Assembly: GCA_037974665.1 (NCBI GenBank)
Contig: CM075771.1
Location: 4,402,881-4,466,880, forward strand
DNA from: Ehretia macrophylla
Lineage: Eukaryota > Streptophyta > Magnoliopsida > Boraginales > Ehretiaceae
Direction: 5' to 3'
Length of the DNA: 64,000 nt
This document shows positions 1-10,625 of this stretch, piece by piece. The notes below the pieces were generated by a model. It did no database searches. It was not told where the DNA came from and was given only the letters and a program-made list of their open reading frames with translations. Every line of letters begins with the position of its first letter. The stretch's first letter is position 1. Both the position numbers and the translations under genes were made by a program.

Positions 1-276
1 AAAAAATCTGTTTTTTTGTCATCTTATGTGCATTATTTAATTGTGTGTTGAAAGTGCAAAAAGAATAAGGAATAAAGAATAAGGAATGTCTAGCTTTTTG
101 TGAGATTTTGTCTTCTAGTGGGTTGAATTAGTAATTTAATAATAGTTAGTGGATTTTGTAGGATTGATTAATGACCTAGTGCTTCGTGTAAGATGCTTTC
201 TTGATTAGCGTGAGGGCACGCTTTCTTAGGTCTAGGGCACGCACTATGAGATAGGACACGAACTACAAGACGAATG
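1..276 (-). mobile_element. Ty3/gypsy (Tekay-like) LTR fragment, interrupted, outer part
   Basis: This stretch matches 4819-5094 almost base for base and also matches the right arm of the large element (about 23535-23800). It is therefore LTR sequence in antisense orientation, running from an AT-rich middle to the LTR 5' terminus. It is cut at 276 by a Ty1/copia LTR and continues at 2232. The left part of the fragment lies outside the window. There is no coding sequence. The assignment to the Tekay-like family rests on its homology to the LTR upstream of the gag-pol at 18871. Confidence 0.8.
272..276. repeat. Target site duplication, left copy (gaatg)
   Basis: GAATG immediately precedes the TGTTAG terminus of the solo LTR. 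The right copy at 2232-2236 reads gaatc. The uninterrupted homologue at 5090-5094 reads gaatg followed directly by cacattttt, which fixes the empty site. Confidence 0.8.
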
Positions 277-2231
277 TGTTAGCGATATGCCCTAATGCTA
301 TGTGGTTAGATGACCTATTTTTTGGCATTTTATGTAAACTTGTATATTTATCAATGGCAGTTTATGGATATTCATATTCTCCGCTTTTATATTATATGAA
401 TGTGTCCCCTGATATTCTTGTAAAAGAAATATATTCCAAAATGCGTTGGAATATCTTGGCATGTTTCTTGCATATATAGAATATCTAAAACTATTCGTAG
501 TCCTTAGATTATTTGACCGGGACTAGAATAATCTATTATGGACTATCACGTGAATTGTTACCTTTGATTGATATTAGATATTAATGGTAAAGGATGGTGA
601 GCCATGAGCCATAACAACATATGATGCAATTAACAACCACGTGAATGATTATTAGTAGAATAGATCATTGAATGTGACATGAGTAACAAACTACATAACT
701 TCGGATTAATAGTTTGTTATTCGTTGTGAATGTACATGTAATCCTTAGACTTGAGAAATTACGGCTGTAACATATATTGGAATTTAATATTAGCACTTGG
801 ACAACACTTGTCTTTGACTTGTCAAGATAAGTTACGACCTCTTGCATATTATCTTTCTAGTATAGTGGTTGACAGGTAATTGCCGAGAAAGGATCTATTA
901 ACCTCCGGTGTGAGGTGATGTCCTATGCAATCTAATTTCGGTTGTACAATGAGGAAGTCCTTGGCCAAGGCATGGATGATGGAAAAGTGTTTCCATGAAT
1001 GTCATCTCTCATTCTACCCTATTAGATGTTTGCATCGTTATCGAGTTTATAGACTTAATCTTTTCATGGTCTTTGCTCGATCGGGACATTTTAATAGAAG
1101 GATTAAACTGTACGATTATTCGCGACTATAAATAGATTCACCTGTTTGACTTCATTGCTATATAAATTGTCTTGATACGTTGCTAGACGTCACTCTAGAA
1201 CGTGAGGGTATTTTGGGAATGGCGGAGATATTCCCAAAAATATATTAAAGTCCTTTAATGTTCCCTCATTGCTATATGGCGGTGAATCTAGAGAGTCACA
1301 CACAATAAAGCGTAATTGAATGAGTTTCGGATAAGCTTGAATTTGGTTTTGGAACGTTAAAGTGTTAACGTTGGCAATGCTCGGCCATTAAGTAGTAATG
1401 GGCCGAATGTGTAATTATTTATAAGTGTTGGGACAAAAGTGCAAATACGGAAAGTTAGTTTCCTTAATTTAAACTAATAATGATTAGATTAAATTAAATG
1501 TACAAATACAAGATTAATAAAGTATATATACATGTATATGATATGTATATATACATATTAGTCTTGAAAAATGAAGATGCCAAATAGATGGCTAAGATTG
1601 TTCCAAATTATCAAGTTGACCATTATTTTTGAAATCAATGGTTAAGATAAAAGAAGACAAAGCACATGTTTTGATGCATTGAGAAGTGCAATTGTTGTCT
1701 TCTAAATACACTACATACAATGCATAAAACAAGGAACACATTACACAAGGCATGCATAGAAAAACACAATGCATTGAGAAGAACAATTTTGTCTTCTCTT
1801 TTTATTGTGCAATTTTCGTCCATTGCATGGGTAGCCCAAGAAGAGGTTTCAATTTTTCAGAAAAAAACTCTTATTCTAGCTTAAAAACATCCCAAAGAAG
1901 ACTAGCATAAAACCTTTGGTGATTAAGGAACTCATTCAAGCTTGTGTGGACAACCTAGAGCTCTTGCATTTGTGGGAGGACTTGTCAAAGCTTGTTGATC
2001 ATCATCATTATCATCTTTGCAAGATCTACAAGAGGTATATCTAAATCTACCTCTTTATTATATAGATATATGCTTGAATATATGCTTACCATATGTTAAC
2101 CACATGAAATCAAGAGTAGAGTTTATGGATGAATATAGACTTTGTTATAGAAATTTTTGAAATTCTAGCCATGGATTCCTCTTGGTTTTAATCTATATGA
2201 TTCCATAACTCTAAAAAGAAAGATTCTTTCA
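277..2231 (+). mobile_element. Ty1/copia solo LTR, Angela/BARE-like
   Basis: A 1955-bp segment begins TGTTAGCGATATGCCC and ends GATTCTTTCA, so it has TG...CA termini. It is flanked by a 5-bp duplication (gaatg/gaatc), and the same locus without the insert is present at 5060-5139. The opening TGTT-GATATGCCCT pattern and the length of about 1.9 kb fit Angela/BARE-type Ty1/copia LTRs. No primer binding site, polypurine tract or coding region is attached, so it is a solo LTR left by LTR-LTR recombination. It is nested inside a Ty3/gypsy LTR fragment. The termini are seen directly; the family name is from memory of LTR ends and needs a library search. Confidence 0.78.
1127..1135 (+). promoter_or_regulatory. 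Candidate TATA box of the copia LTR
   Basis: TATAAATAG lies about 850 bp into the 1955-bp LTR, in sense orientation. This is a plausible core promoter for the LTR U3/R boundary. The position is only suggestive, and no transcript start can be seen. Confidence 0.4.
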
Positions 2232-2281
2232 GAATCCACATTTTTATAGTAAATGCATGCAAATCGAGGTTAGGCCTCACA
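2232..2281 (-). mobile_element. Ty3/gypsy LTR fragment, terminal part with LTR 5' end
   Basis: Continuation of the 1-276 fragment after the nested copia LTR, matching 5090-5139. It includes the right target duplication (gaatc, 2232-2236). It ends ggttaggcctcaca, which on the LTR strand is TGTGAGGCC, a credible LTR 5' terminus. It then joins 5S spacer sequence (attctttta). The same LTR-to-spacer junction occurs at 5139/5140. Confidence 0.75.
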
Positions 2282-2823
2282 ATTCTTTTATTTGTTAATG
2301 GTTCACAGTCCCAGCCTAGAGAGATGGCCCATTCAAAAGGCCCAATGGGCTTAACGACAACCCATCTGCTTCAACAACGCAGCATCCCCGCAAGATGTGA
2401 TATCGACGCGTTGTAGGGCCCTCTAATGTCCCGCGAGTAAGGTTGTCTTCCTTTTAACAGCTCATGACGTACGATCCGGGATGAAAAAACATAGCAAAAG
2501 AAGAAAAGTGGCCTGAAACTGATGAAAACGTTCGATTTTGGGCTCCAAAAAGAGCACAGCGAGCAAGCTCGCTGCCCCCTTCGTAGAGCTGTCGGAGAGC
2601 TTTGCAATGCTATGCTGTGCGCCGCGTAACTCCTTACGGATCAAAAGTTATGGGCACCGGAGCGACGGAGACCTGGTCACAAGCCTTACGCCCTCGATTT
2701 GTGGGCCCAGCCTCCACGTGAATCAAAGTTGTCTTGCCCAACGTGCCGTGGGATTCGATAATAGAAATGTGGTCGATAAATTATTTTGGCAACCTAAACC
2801 GGAGCAAAAAATATTGAAATGGG

Positions 2824-2941
2824 GGGTATAGCACAAGGACTTCCCAGGGGGTCACCCATCCTAGTACTACTCTCGTCCAAGCATACTTAACTTCAGAGTT
2901 CTGATGGGATCCGGTGCATTAGTGCTGGTATGATCACACCC
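2824..2941 (-). rRNA. 5S rRNA gene copy 1
   Basis: 118-nt 5S rRNA gene. Motifs in this and later 5S entries are quoted on the plus strand. The array consensus is A box caagcacgcttaact (RNA nt 50-64), intermediate element (IE) ctctcg (nt 67-72) and C box cagggggtcacccatcct (nt 80-97). Spacer type refers to the sequence beside the gene 3' end: type A reads cccaaaccggagc, type B reads ccctaaccagggc. In this copy the C box is intact, the A-box CpG has decayed (catactt), and the 3' end is altered (tatagcac for tgcaacac). Spacer type A. Probably a weak or dead copy. Confidence 0.88.
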
Positions 2942-3497
2942 GTCATGTTGAGGGCACAATTCCTTTATGTGTTAACGGTTCACAGTCCCAGCCTAGAAAG
3001 ATGGCCAATTCAAAAGGCCCAATGGGCTTAACGATAACCCATCCGCTTCAACAATGCAGCATCCTAGCAAGACGTGATATCAAAGCATTGTAGGGCCCCT
3101 AATGTCCCGCGAGTAAGGTTGTCGTCCTTTTAACAGCTCACGACGTACGATCCGGGATGAAAAAACAGAGCAAAAAGAAGAAAATGTCCTGAAATTGATG
3201 AAAACATTCGATTTTGGGCTCCAAAAATGGGCAAAGCGAGCAAGCTGGCTGCCCCCGTCGTAGAGCTCTGAGAGAGCTTTGCAATGGTATGCTGTGCGCC
3301 GCATAACTCCTGGATCAAAAGTTATGGGCACCGGAGCAACGGAGACCTGGTCACAAGCCCTACGCCCTCGGTTTGCGGGCCCAGCCTCCACGTGAAGCGA
3401 AGTTGTCTTGCCCAAGGTGCCGTGGCATTCGATAATAGAAATGTGGTGGATAAAGTATCTTGGCAACCCAAACCGGAGCAAAAAAAATTATAAAGGG

Positions 3498-3575
3498 GCG
3501 TGCAACACGAGGACTTCCCAGGGGGTCACCCATCCTAGTACTACTCTCGCCCAAGCACACTTAACTTTGGAGTTC
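3498..3575 (-). pseudogene. Truncated 5S rRNA gene (copy 2)
   Basis: 78 nt of the 118-nt gene. It keeps RNA nt 41-118, including the A box (cacactt, one CpG-type change), the intermediate element and an intact C box, but lacks nt 1-40 and the upstream promoter. It runs into LTR sequence at tttggagttc (3566-3575), a 10-bp string present both in the 5S gene and in the LTR (22274-22283). Without the 5' end it cannot give a normal 5S RNA. Spacer type A. Confidence 0.92.
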
Positions 3576-5139
3576 GAGATCAATAGTTATGGCCAAAACA
3601 GTGGGATTGCACAAAACTGTCTAGATTTGCACACATTTCAGTAATTGTCATTTTTGAGGTCCTTAGGCTCAGATTTAGCCTTAGTCCATTTCTGACAAAA
3701 ATGTCCAGAACTGCAAAATCTAGTAGCATACCAAATATCATGCATTTTGAACATCATTTACTAAGTCAAAAATGGTTCGTTCCACAAGGTTAGTGCATCT
3801 GCCAAAACCTGCTTCATTTTTCCAAACTTCCAGATTTGGACACATTTTAATGATTTGCCATTTTGAGGAACTTAGAGCCAAAATTAGCTTTCGCCGATTT
3901 CTGCAAAAAATGTTCAAAATTGGCAAAACTAGTCACCTACCAATTTTCATGCATTTTCAACATCTTTTGCCTAGCCAAACTCACCTCGCAACAACTAGTC
4001 AGAGAGCTGTCAACAAACCCGATTTCATCTATCATCAACTTCAAGCCAAAATCTTGCCACGCATGGTTGTAAAAGCTTATGAACACACATATAACTCAAG
4101 TACAGAAGCAAAGACATACATTTAAGAGCATGCATGTGGATTTTTGAAGGATTTTCAAAAGGTTTTAGCCCTCACCTTAGCAAATCAACAAGAAGATGCA
4201 CAAAACTTGATGAAGCACAATTTTCTTCTTCTTCCTTGCTTAGCCAAGACACCACCCGATTTCTCTTTATTTTTCCTAGCTTAGTGGCCAAGTTCTTAGT
4301 ACATGAAAGTGGTTAGAACAAGAAGAAAAGAAATGGAAGCTAGCAAACTCACCAAGACCGAAATGGTGACTCAAAGAGCATGCATGTGTGATTCTTGCAT
4401 CCTAGCTAGCTTGATCGAGTTTCTTTGCTTGTTGCTTGTCTTGATGCACCATGGATTGATGAAGATGAGCAAAGGCAAGATAAAACTCAGCCAAGGCCGA
4501 GAGAGAGAGAGAAGAATGAGAGGGAGAGAGAGAAATGTGAGAAGAATGAGAGGAAATGACAAAGAATGGCGGCTTTTGCAATTCTTGATGCCAGTGGTCG
4601 GCCTTGAGCTTTGTAATTCAGCTTTTTGTGTCTTCAAGAAGTATTTTGAAATTCCTAGCAAGGGCAAGGAGTGTTTGGTCGAGAATGGTGGAGTTTTTAG
4701 GAGATTTTTGAGCAATTTTTTTTATGCATTTGTGTCTTAGAATGTCATAGTTTGTCTAGGAATTAAGTTGAATTGAACAAGCAAGCACAAAGCCCTTGTA
4801 GCGGTCGGCCAAGGCAATAAAAAATCTGATTTTTTGTTATCTTATGTGCATTATTTAATTGTGTGTTGAAAGTGCAAAAATAATAAGGAATAAAGAATAA
4901 GGAATGTCTAGCTTTTTGTGAGATTTTGTTTTCTAGTGGGTTGAATTAGTAATTTAATAATAGTTAGTGGATTTTGTAGGATTGATTAATGACCTAGTGC
5001 TTCGTGTAAGATGCTTTCTTGATTAGCGTGAGGGCACGCTTTCCTAGGTCTAGGGCACGCACTACGAGGTAGGACATGAACTACGAGATGAATGCACATT
5101 TTTCTAGTAAACGCATGCAAATCGAGGTCAGGCCTCACA
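3576..5139 (-). mobile_element. Ty3/gypsy (Tekay-like) LTR fragment
   Basis: About 1.56 kb homologous to the right arm of the large element (22284-23961) and, inverted, to its left arm (15097-16724). It is an LTR in antisense orientation. The right end reads gcctcaca, so on the LTR strand it starts TGTGAGGCC. The left end is an internal LTR position fused to a 5S gene at a 10-bp shared string. No full element, partner LTR or clear target duplication remains. It contains GA-rich tracts and AT-rich sequence. The open frames in it (such as 4303-4740) have no counterpart in retrotransposon proteins and overlap on both strands. Confidence 0.85.
4499..4512 (+). repeat. GA microsatellite in LTR
   Basis: A (GA)n tract with imperfect GA-rich continuation to about 4535. 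Related tracts occur in the other LTR copies near 15785-15800 (as TC) and 23209-23250, so it belongs to the LTR and not to the insertion site. Confidence 0.8.
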
Positions 5140-5682
5140 ATTCCTTTATTTGTTAACGGTTCACAGTCCCAGCCTAGAGAGATGGCCCATTCAAAAGGCC
5201 CAAAGGACTTAACTACAACCTATCTGCTTCAACAACGAAGCATCCTCGCAAGACGTGATATCGACACGTTGTAGGGCCCCCTAATGTCCCGCGAGTAAGG
5301 TTGTGATTCTTTTAACAGCTCACAACGTACGATCCGGAATGAAAAACATAGCAAAAAGAAGAAAAGTGGCCCGAAATTGATGAAAATGTTCGATTTTGGG
5401 ATACAAAAATGGGCAAAGCGAACAAGCTGGCTGCCCCCATCGTAGAGCTCTCAGAGAGCTTTGCAACGGTATGCTGTGCGCCGCGTAACTCCTTACGGAT
5501 CAAAAGTTATGGGCACCGGAGTGACGGAGACTTGGTCACAAGCCCTACGCTCTCGGTTTACGGGCCCAGCCTCTACGTGAAGCGAAGTTGTCTCGCCCAA
5601 TGTTCGATGGGATTCGGTAATAGAAATTTGGTGGATAAAGTATCTTGGCAACCCTAACCAGGGCAAAAAAAATTGAAATGGG

Positions 5683-5800
5683 GGGTGCAACACGAGGACT
5701 TCCCAGGGCGTCACCCATCCTAGTACTACTCTCGCCCAAGCATGCTTAACTTCGAAGTTCTGATGGGATTCGATGCATTAGTGCTGGTATGATCGTACCC
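5683..5800 (-). rRNA. 5S rRNA gene copy 3
   Basis: Full length. The A-box CpG is changed (catgctt) and the C box has one change (cagggcgtc). The 5' end reads gtaccc instead of gcaccc. Spacer type B. Confidence 0.92.
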
Positions 5801-6358
5801 GTCATGTTGAGGGCATAATTCCTTTATTTGTTAACGGTTTACAGTCCCAGCCTAGAGAGATGGTTAATTCAAAAGGCCCAATTGGCTTAACGATAACCCA
5901 TCCACTTCAACAACGCAGCATCCTCGCAAGACTTGATATCGACGCGTTGTAGGGCCCTCTAATGTCCCACGAGTAAGGTTGTCGTCCTTTTAATAGCTCA
6001 CGACGTACGATCCGAGACAAAAAAATAGAGCAAAAGAAGAAAAGTGGCCTAAAATTGATGAAAACGTTCGATTTTGGGCTCCAAAAAGGGCACAGCGAGC
6101 AAGCTAGCTGCCCCCGTCGTAGAGCTCTAAGAGAGCTTTGCAACGGTATGCTGTGCGCCGCGTAACTCCTTGCGAATCAAAAGTTATGGGCACCGGAGCG
6201 ACGGAGACCTGGTCGCAAGCCAAACGCCCTCGGTTTGCAGGCATAGCCTCTACGTGAAGCGAAGTTGTCTTGCCCAATGTTCCGTGGGATTCAGTAATAG
6301 AAATTTGGTGGATAAAGTATCTTGGCAACCCTAACCAGGGCAAAAAAAATTGAAAAGG

Positions 6359-6476
6359 GGGTGCAACACGAGGACTTCCCAGGGGGTCACCCATCCTAGT
6401 ACTATTCTCGCCCAAGCACGCTTAACTTCGGAGTTCTGAGGGGATTCGGTGCATTAGTGATGGTATAATTGCACCC
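6359..6476 (-). rRNA. 5S rRNA gene copy 4
   Basis: Full length. A and C boxes are intact; the intermediate element reads ttctcg. Further changes near the RNA 5' end (gtgatggtataattg). Spacer type B. Confidence 0.93.
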
Positions 6477-7035
6477 GTCATGGTGAGGGCACAATTCCTT
6501 TATTTGTTAACGGTTCACAGTCCCAGCCTAGAGAGATGGCCCATTCAAAAGGCCCCATGGGCTTAATGACAACCCATCCGCTTCAACAACGCAGCATCCT
6601 TGCAAGACATGATATCGACGCATTGTAGGGCCTTCTAATGTCCCGCGAGTAAGGTTGTCATCCTTTTAGCAGCTCACGACGTACGATTCGGGACGGAAAA
6701 ACATAGCAAAAGAAGAAAAGTGGACTAAAACTGGTGAAAATGTTCAATTTTGGCCTCCAAAAATTGGCAAAGCGAGCAAGCTGGCTGCCCCCGTTGTAGA
6801 GATCTCAAAGAGCTTTGCAACGGTATGCTGTGCACCACGTAACTCTTTACGGATCAAAAGTTATGGGCACCGGAGTGACGGAGACCTAGTCACAAGCCCT
6901 ACGCCCTCGATTTGCAGGCCCAGCCTCTACGTGAAGCGAAGTTGTCTTGCCCAATGTTCCGTGGGATTCGGTGATAGAAATTTGGTGGATAAAGTATCTT
7001 GGCAACCTTAAACAGGGCAAAAAAAATTGAAAATG

Positions 7036-7153
7036 GGGTGCAACACAAGGAATTCACAAGGGGTTACCCATCCTAGCACTACTCTCGCCCAAGCACGCTT
7101 AACTTCGGAGTTCTGATGGGATCCGATGCATTAGAGCTGGTATGATCGCACCC
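7036..7153 (-). rRNA. 5S rRNA gene copy 5
   Basis: Full length. A box intact; C box degraded (caaggggttaccc) and the RNA 3' part altered (caaggaattc). Spacer type B. Confidence 0.9.
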
Positions 7154-7713
7154 GTCATGTTGAGGACACAATTCCTTTATTTGTTAACGGTTCATAGTCC
7201 CAGCCTAGAGAGATGGCCAATTCAAAAGGCCCAATGGGCTTAACGATAACCCATCCACTTCATCAACGTAGCATCCTAGCAAGACGTGATATCGACGCGT
7301 TGTAGGGCCCCCTAATGTCCTGTGAGTAAGGTTGTCATCATTTTAACAGCTCACGACATACAATCTGGGACGAAAAAACCGAGCAAAAGAAGAAAAATGG
7401 CCTGAAAATGATGAAAATGTTCGATTTTGGGATCCAAAAAGGGCACAGCGAGCAAGCTGGCTGCCCCCGTCGTAGAGCTCTCAGAGAGCTTTGCAACGGT
7501 ATGCTGTGCGCCGCGTAACTCCTTACGGATCAAAAGTTGTGGGCACCGGAGTGACGGAGACCTGGTCACAAGCCCTACGCCCTCGGTTTGCGGGCCCAGC
7601 ATCCACGTGAAGCGATGTTGTCTTGCCCAACGTGCCGTGGGATTCGATAATAGTAATGTGGTGGATAAATTATTTTGGCAACCCAAACCGGAGCAAAAAA
7701 AAATTGAAAAGAG

Positions 7714-7831
7714 GGGTGCAACACGAGGACTTCCCAAGAGGTCACCCATCCTAGTACTACTCTCGCTCAAGCACGCTTAACTTCAGAGTTCTGATGGGAT
7801 CCGGTGCATTACTGCTGGTATGATCACACCC
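7714..7831 (-). rRNA. 5S rRNA gene copy 6
   Basis: Full length. A box intact; C box has two G-to-A changes (caagaggtc). Spacer type A. Confidence 0.92.
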
Positions 7832-8390
7832 GTCATGTTGAGGGCACAATTCCTTTATGTGTTAACGGTTCACAGTCCCATCCTAGAGAGATGGTCAATT
7901 CAAAAGGCCCAATGAGCTTAACGATAACCCATCCGCTTCAACAACGCAGCATCCTCGCAAGACTTGATATCGACGCGTTGTAGGGCCCTCTAATGTCCCG
8001 CGAGTAAGGTTGTCGTCCATTTAACAGCTCACGACGTACGATCCGGGACGAAAAAATAGAGCAAAAGAAGAAAACTGGACTGAAACTGATGAGAACGTTC
8101 AATTTTTGGCTCCAAAAATGGGCACAGCAAACAAGCTGGTTGCCCCCGTTGTAGAGCTCTCAGAGAGCTTTGCAACAGCATGCTGTGCACCGCATAACTC
8201 CTTACGGATCAAAAGTTATAGGCACCGGAGCGACGGAGACCTGGTTACAAGCCCTACTCCCTCGGTTTGCGGGCTCAGCCTCTACGTGAAGCGAAGTTGT
8301 CTTGCCCAATGTTCCGTGGGATTCGGTAATAGAAATTTGGTGGATAAAGTATCTTGGCAACCCTAACCAGGGCAAAAAAAATTGAAAAGG

Positions 8391-8508
8391 GGGTGCAACA
8401 CGAGGACTTCCCAGGGGGTCACCCATCCTAGTATTACTCTCGCCCAAGTGCGCTTAACTTCGGAGTTCTGATGGGATCCGGTGCATTAGTGCTGGCATGA
8501 TTGCACCC
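8391..8508 (-). rRNA. 5S rRNA gene copy 7
   Basis: Full length. C box intact; A box altered at two adjacent bases (caagtgcgctt). Spacer type B. Confidence 0.93.
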
Positions 8509-9066
8509 GTCATGTTGAGGGCACAATTCCTTTATTTGTTAACGGTTCACAGTCCCAGCCTAGAGAGATGGCCAATTCAAAAGGCCCAATGGACTTAACG
8601 ATAACCCATCCGCTTTAACAACGCAGCATCCTAGCAAGACGTGATATCGACGCGTTGTAGGGGCCCCTAAGCTCCAGCCAGTAAGGTTGTCGTCCTTTTA
8701 ACAACTCATGACGTACAATCCTGGACGAAAAAAATGAGCAAAAGAAGAAAAGTGGCCTGAAACTGATGAAAACGTTCGATTTTGGGATCCAAAAAGGGCA
8801 GAGCGAGCAAGCTCGCTACCCCCTTCGTAGAGCTGTCGAAGAGCTTTACAACGGTATGCTGTGCGCCGCGTAACTCCTTACGGATCAAAAGTTATGGGTA
8901 CCGGAGCGACGGAGACCTAGTCACAAGCCCTACGCCCTCGGTTTGCGGGCCCAGCCTCCACGTGAAGCGAAGTTGTCTTGCCCAAGGCGCCGTGGGATTC
9001 GATAATAGAAATTTTGTGGATAAAGTATCTTGGCAACCCAAATCGGAGCAAAAAAAATTGAAAGGG

Positions 9067-9184
9067 GGGTGCAACACGAGGACTTCCCAGGAGGTTACCC
9101 ATCCTAGTACTACTTTCGCCCAAGCACGCTTAACTTCGGAGTTCTGATGGGATCCGGTGCATTAGTGCTACTATGATCGCACCA
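9067..9184 (-). rRNA. 5S rRNA gene copy 8
   Basis: Full length. A box intact; C box caggaggttaccc and intermediate element ctttcg are changed. The gene 5' end reads gcacca. Spacer type A. Confidence 0.92.
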
Positions 9185-9742
9185 ATCATGTTTAGGGCAC
9201 AATTCCTTTATGTGTTAACGGTTCACAGTCCCAGCCTAGAGAGATGGCTAATTCAAAAGGCCCAATGGGCTTAACGATAATCCATCCGCTTCAACAACAC
9301 AGCATCCTCGTAGGACGTGATATCGACGCCTTGTAAGGCCCCCTAATGTCTCGCGAGTAAGGTTGTCCTCCTTTTAACAACTCACGACGTACGATCCGGG
9401 ATGAAAAAACAGAGCAAAAGAAGAAAAGTGGCCTTAAACTATTGAAAACGCTCGATTTTGGGCTCCAAAAATAGGCACAGCGAGCAAGCTGGCTGCCCCC
9501 GTCGTAAAGCTCTCAGAGAGCTTTGCAACGGTATGATGTGCGCCGCGTAACTCCTTACGGATCAAAAGTTATGGGCACCGGAGTGACGAAGACCTGGTCA
9601 CAAGCCTAACGCCCTCGGTTTGTGGGCCCAGCCTCTACGTGAAGCGCAGTTGTCCTGCCCAATGTTCCGTTGGATTCGGTAATAGAAATTTGGGGGATAA
9701 AGTATCTTGGCAACCCTAAACTGGGCAAAAAAATTTAAAAGG

Positions 9743-9860
9743 GGGTGCAACACGATGACTTCACAGGGGGTCACCCATCCTAGTACTACTCTCGCCCAAG
9801 CACGCTTTACTTCGGAGTTCTGATGGGATCCGATGCATTAGTGCTAGTATGATCGCACCC
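9743..9860 (-). rRNA. 5S rRNA gene copy 9
   Basis: Full length. C box intact; A box ends cgctttact (A-to-T). Spacer type B. Confidence 0.93.
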
Positions 9861-10402
9861 GTCATGTTGAGGGCACAATTCCTTTATGTGTTAACGGTTC
9901 ACAGTCCCAGCCTAGAGAGATGGGCAATTCAAAATGCCCAATGGGCTTAACGACAACCCATCCCCTTCAACAACGCTGCATCCTCACTAGACGTGATATC
10001 GACGAGTTGTAGGGTCCTCTAATGTCCCGCCAGTAAGGTTGTTGTCCTTTTAACAGCTCACGACGTACGATACGGGTCGAAAAATTAGAGCAAAAGAGGA
10101 AAACTGGCATGAAATTGATGAAAACGTTTGATTTTGGGCTCCAAAAATGGGCACAGCGTGCAAGCTGGCTGCCCCCGTTGTAGAGCTCTCAGAGAGCTTT
10201 GTAACGGTATGATGTGCGCCGCGTAACTCCTTACGGATCAAAAGTTATGGGCACCAGAGCGACGGAGACCTGGTCACAAGCCCTACGCCCTCGGTTTGCG
10301 GGCCCAGCCTCCACGTGAAGTGAAGTTGTCTTGCCCAATGTTCCGTGGAATTTGGTAATAGAAATTTGGTGGATAAAGTATCTTGGCAACCCTAACCAGG
10401 GC

Positions 10403-10417
10403 AAAAAAAATTGAAAA
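10403..10417 (-). terminator. Oligo-T terminator of 5S copy 10
   Basis: On the gene strand TTTT begins 3 nt after the RNA 3' end and a run of eight T follows after CAA. RNA polymerase III stops at runs of four or more T. Nearly every unit has the same arrangement (aaaaaaaattgaaaa on the plus strand); this copy is listed as the example. Confidence 0.8.
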
Positions 10418-10419
10418 GG

Positions 10420-10537
10420 GGGTACAACACGAGGACTTCCCAGGGGGTCACCCATCCTAGTACTACTCTCGCCCAAGCACGCTTAACTTTGGAGTTCCGA
10501 TGGGATGCGTTGCATTAGTGCTGGTATGATCACACCC
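10420..10537 (-). rRNA. 5S rRNA gene copy 10, all internal control elements intact
   Basis: Full length. The A box, intermediate element and C box all match consensus; this is the only copy where I see all three fully intact. Six substitutions lie elsewhere (for example gggtaca at the 3' end and cacaccc at the 5' end). The upstream C at -1 and TATA-like element are present. On sequence it is one of the better candidates for activity. Spacer type B. Confidence 0.95.
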
Positions 10538-10566
10538 GTCATCTTGAGGGCACAATTCCTTTATTT
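10538..10566 (-). promoter_or_regulatory. 5S upstream promoter (example, copy 10)
   Basis: On the gene strand: C at -1, GCCC at -14 to -11, and AAATAAAGG at -29 to -21. This matches the known plant 5S upstream pattern of a TATA-like box near -28, GC near -12 and C at -1. Across the array the TATA-like box occurs as AAATAAAGG or ACATAAAGG, depending on tttg or tgtg in the plus strand. Confidence 0.75.
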
Positions 10567-10610
10567 GTTAAGGGTTCACAGTCCCAGCCTAGAGAGATGG
10601 CAAATTCAAA

Positions 10611-10625
10611 AGGCCCAATGGGCTT
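10611..10625. promoter_or_regulatory. Conserved GGCCCA block upstream of 5S (example)
   Basis: aggcccaatgggctt lies about 75-88 bp upstream of the gene start. It contains GCCCA and TGGGC arms around one base, and a GGCCCA string like plant site II (TCP-type) motifs. It is kept in most units of the array. Whether a protein binds it is unknown. Confidence 0.4.

Larger units (their letters stand above)
2282..3575 (-). repeat. 5S rDNA array block 1
   Basis: One complete spacer and 5S gene, a second spacer, and a 5S gene cut short at 3575. The spacer starts directly after the LTR terminus, at the attcctttat upstream block. It carries the conserved landmarks found throughout the array: aaaaggcccaatgggctt, a block around gagctctcagagagc, ggatcaaaagttatgggc, and the A/T-rich run next to the gene 3' end. 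No other gene is visible. Confidence 0.9.

Noticed and set aside
276..479. Small frames within the copia solo LTR
   Set aside because: Solo LTRs carry no coding region and no recognisable domain is present.
4303..4740. 145-codon frame in the LTR fragment, with an overlapping 114-codon frame on the other strand
   Set aside because: It lies in LTR sequence, is partly encoded by a GA microsatellite, and is not kept open in the two other LTR copies.
7351..7770. Recurrent open frames of 60-140 codons in the 5S spacers on both strands (for example the family starting MIRKELRGAQHTVAKL)
   Set aside because: They recur at the same phase of every unit because the spacer is repeated, overlap frames on the other strand and run into the 5S gene. 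Lengths vary with random stops, and they resemble no known protein.
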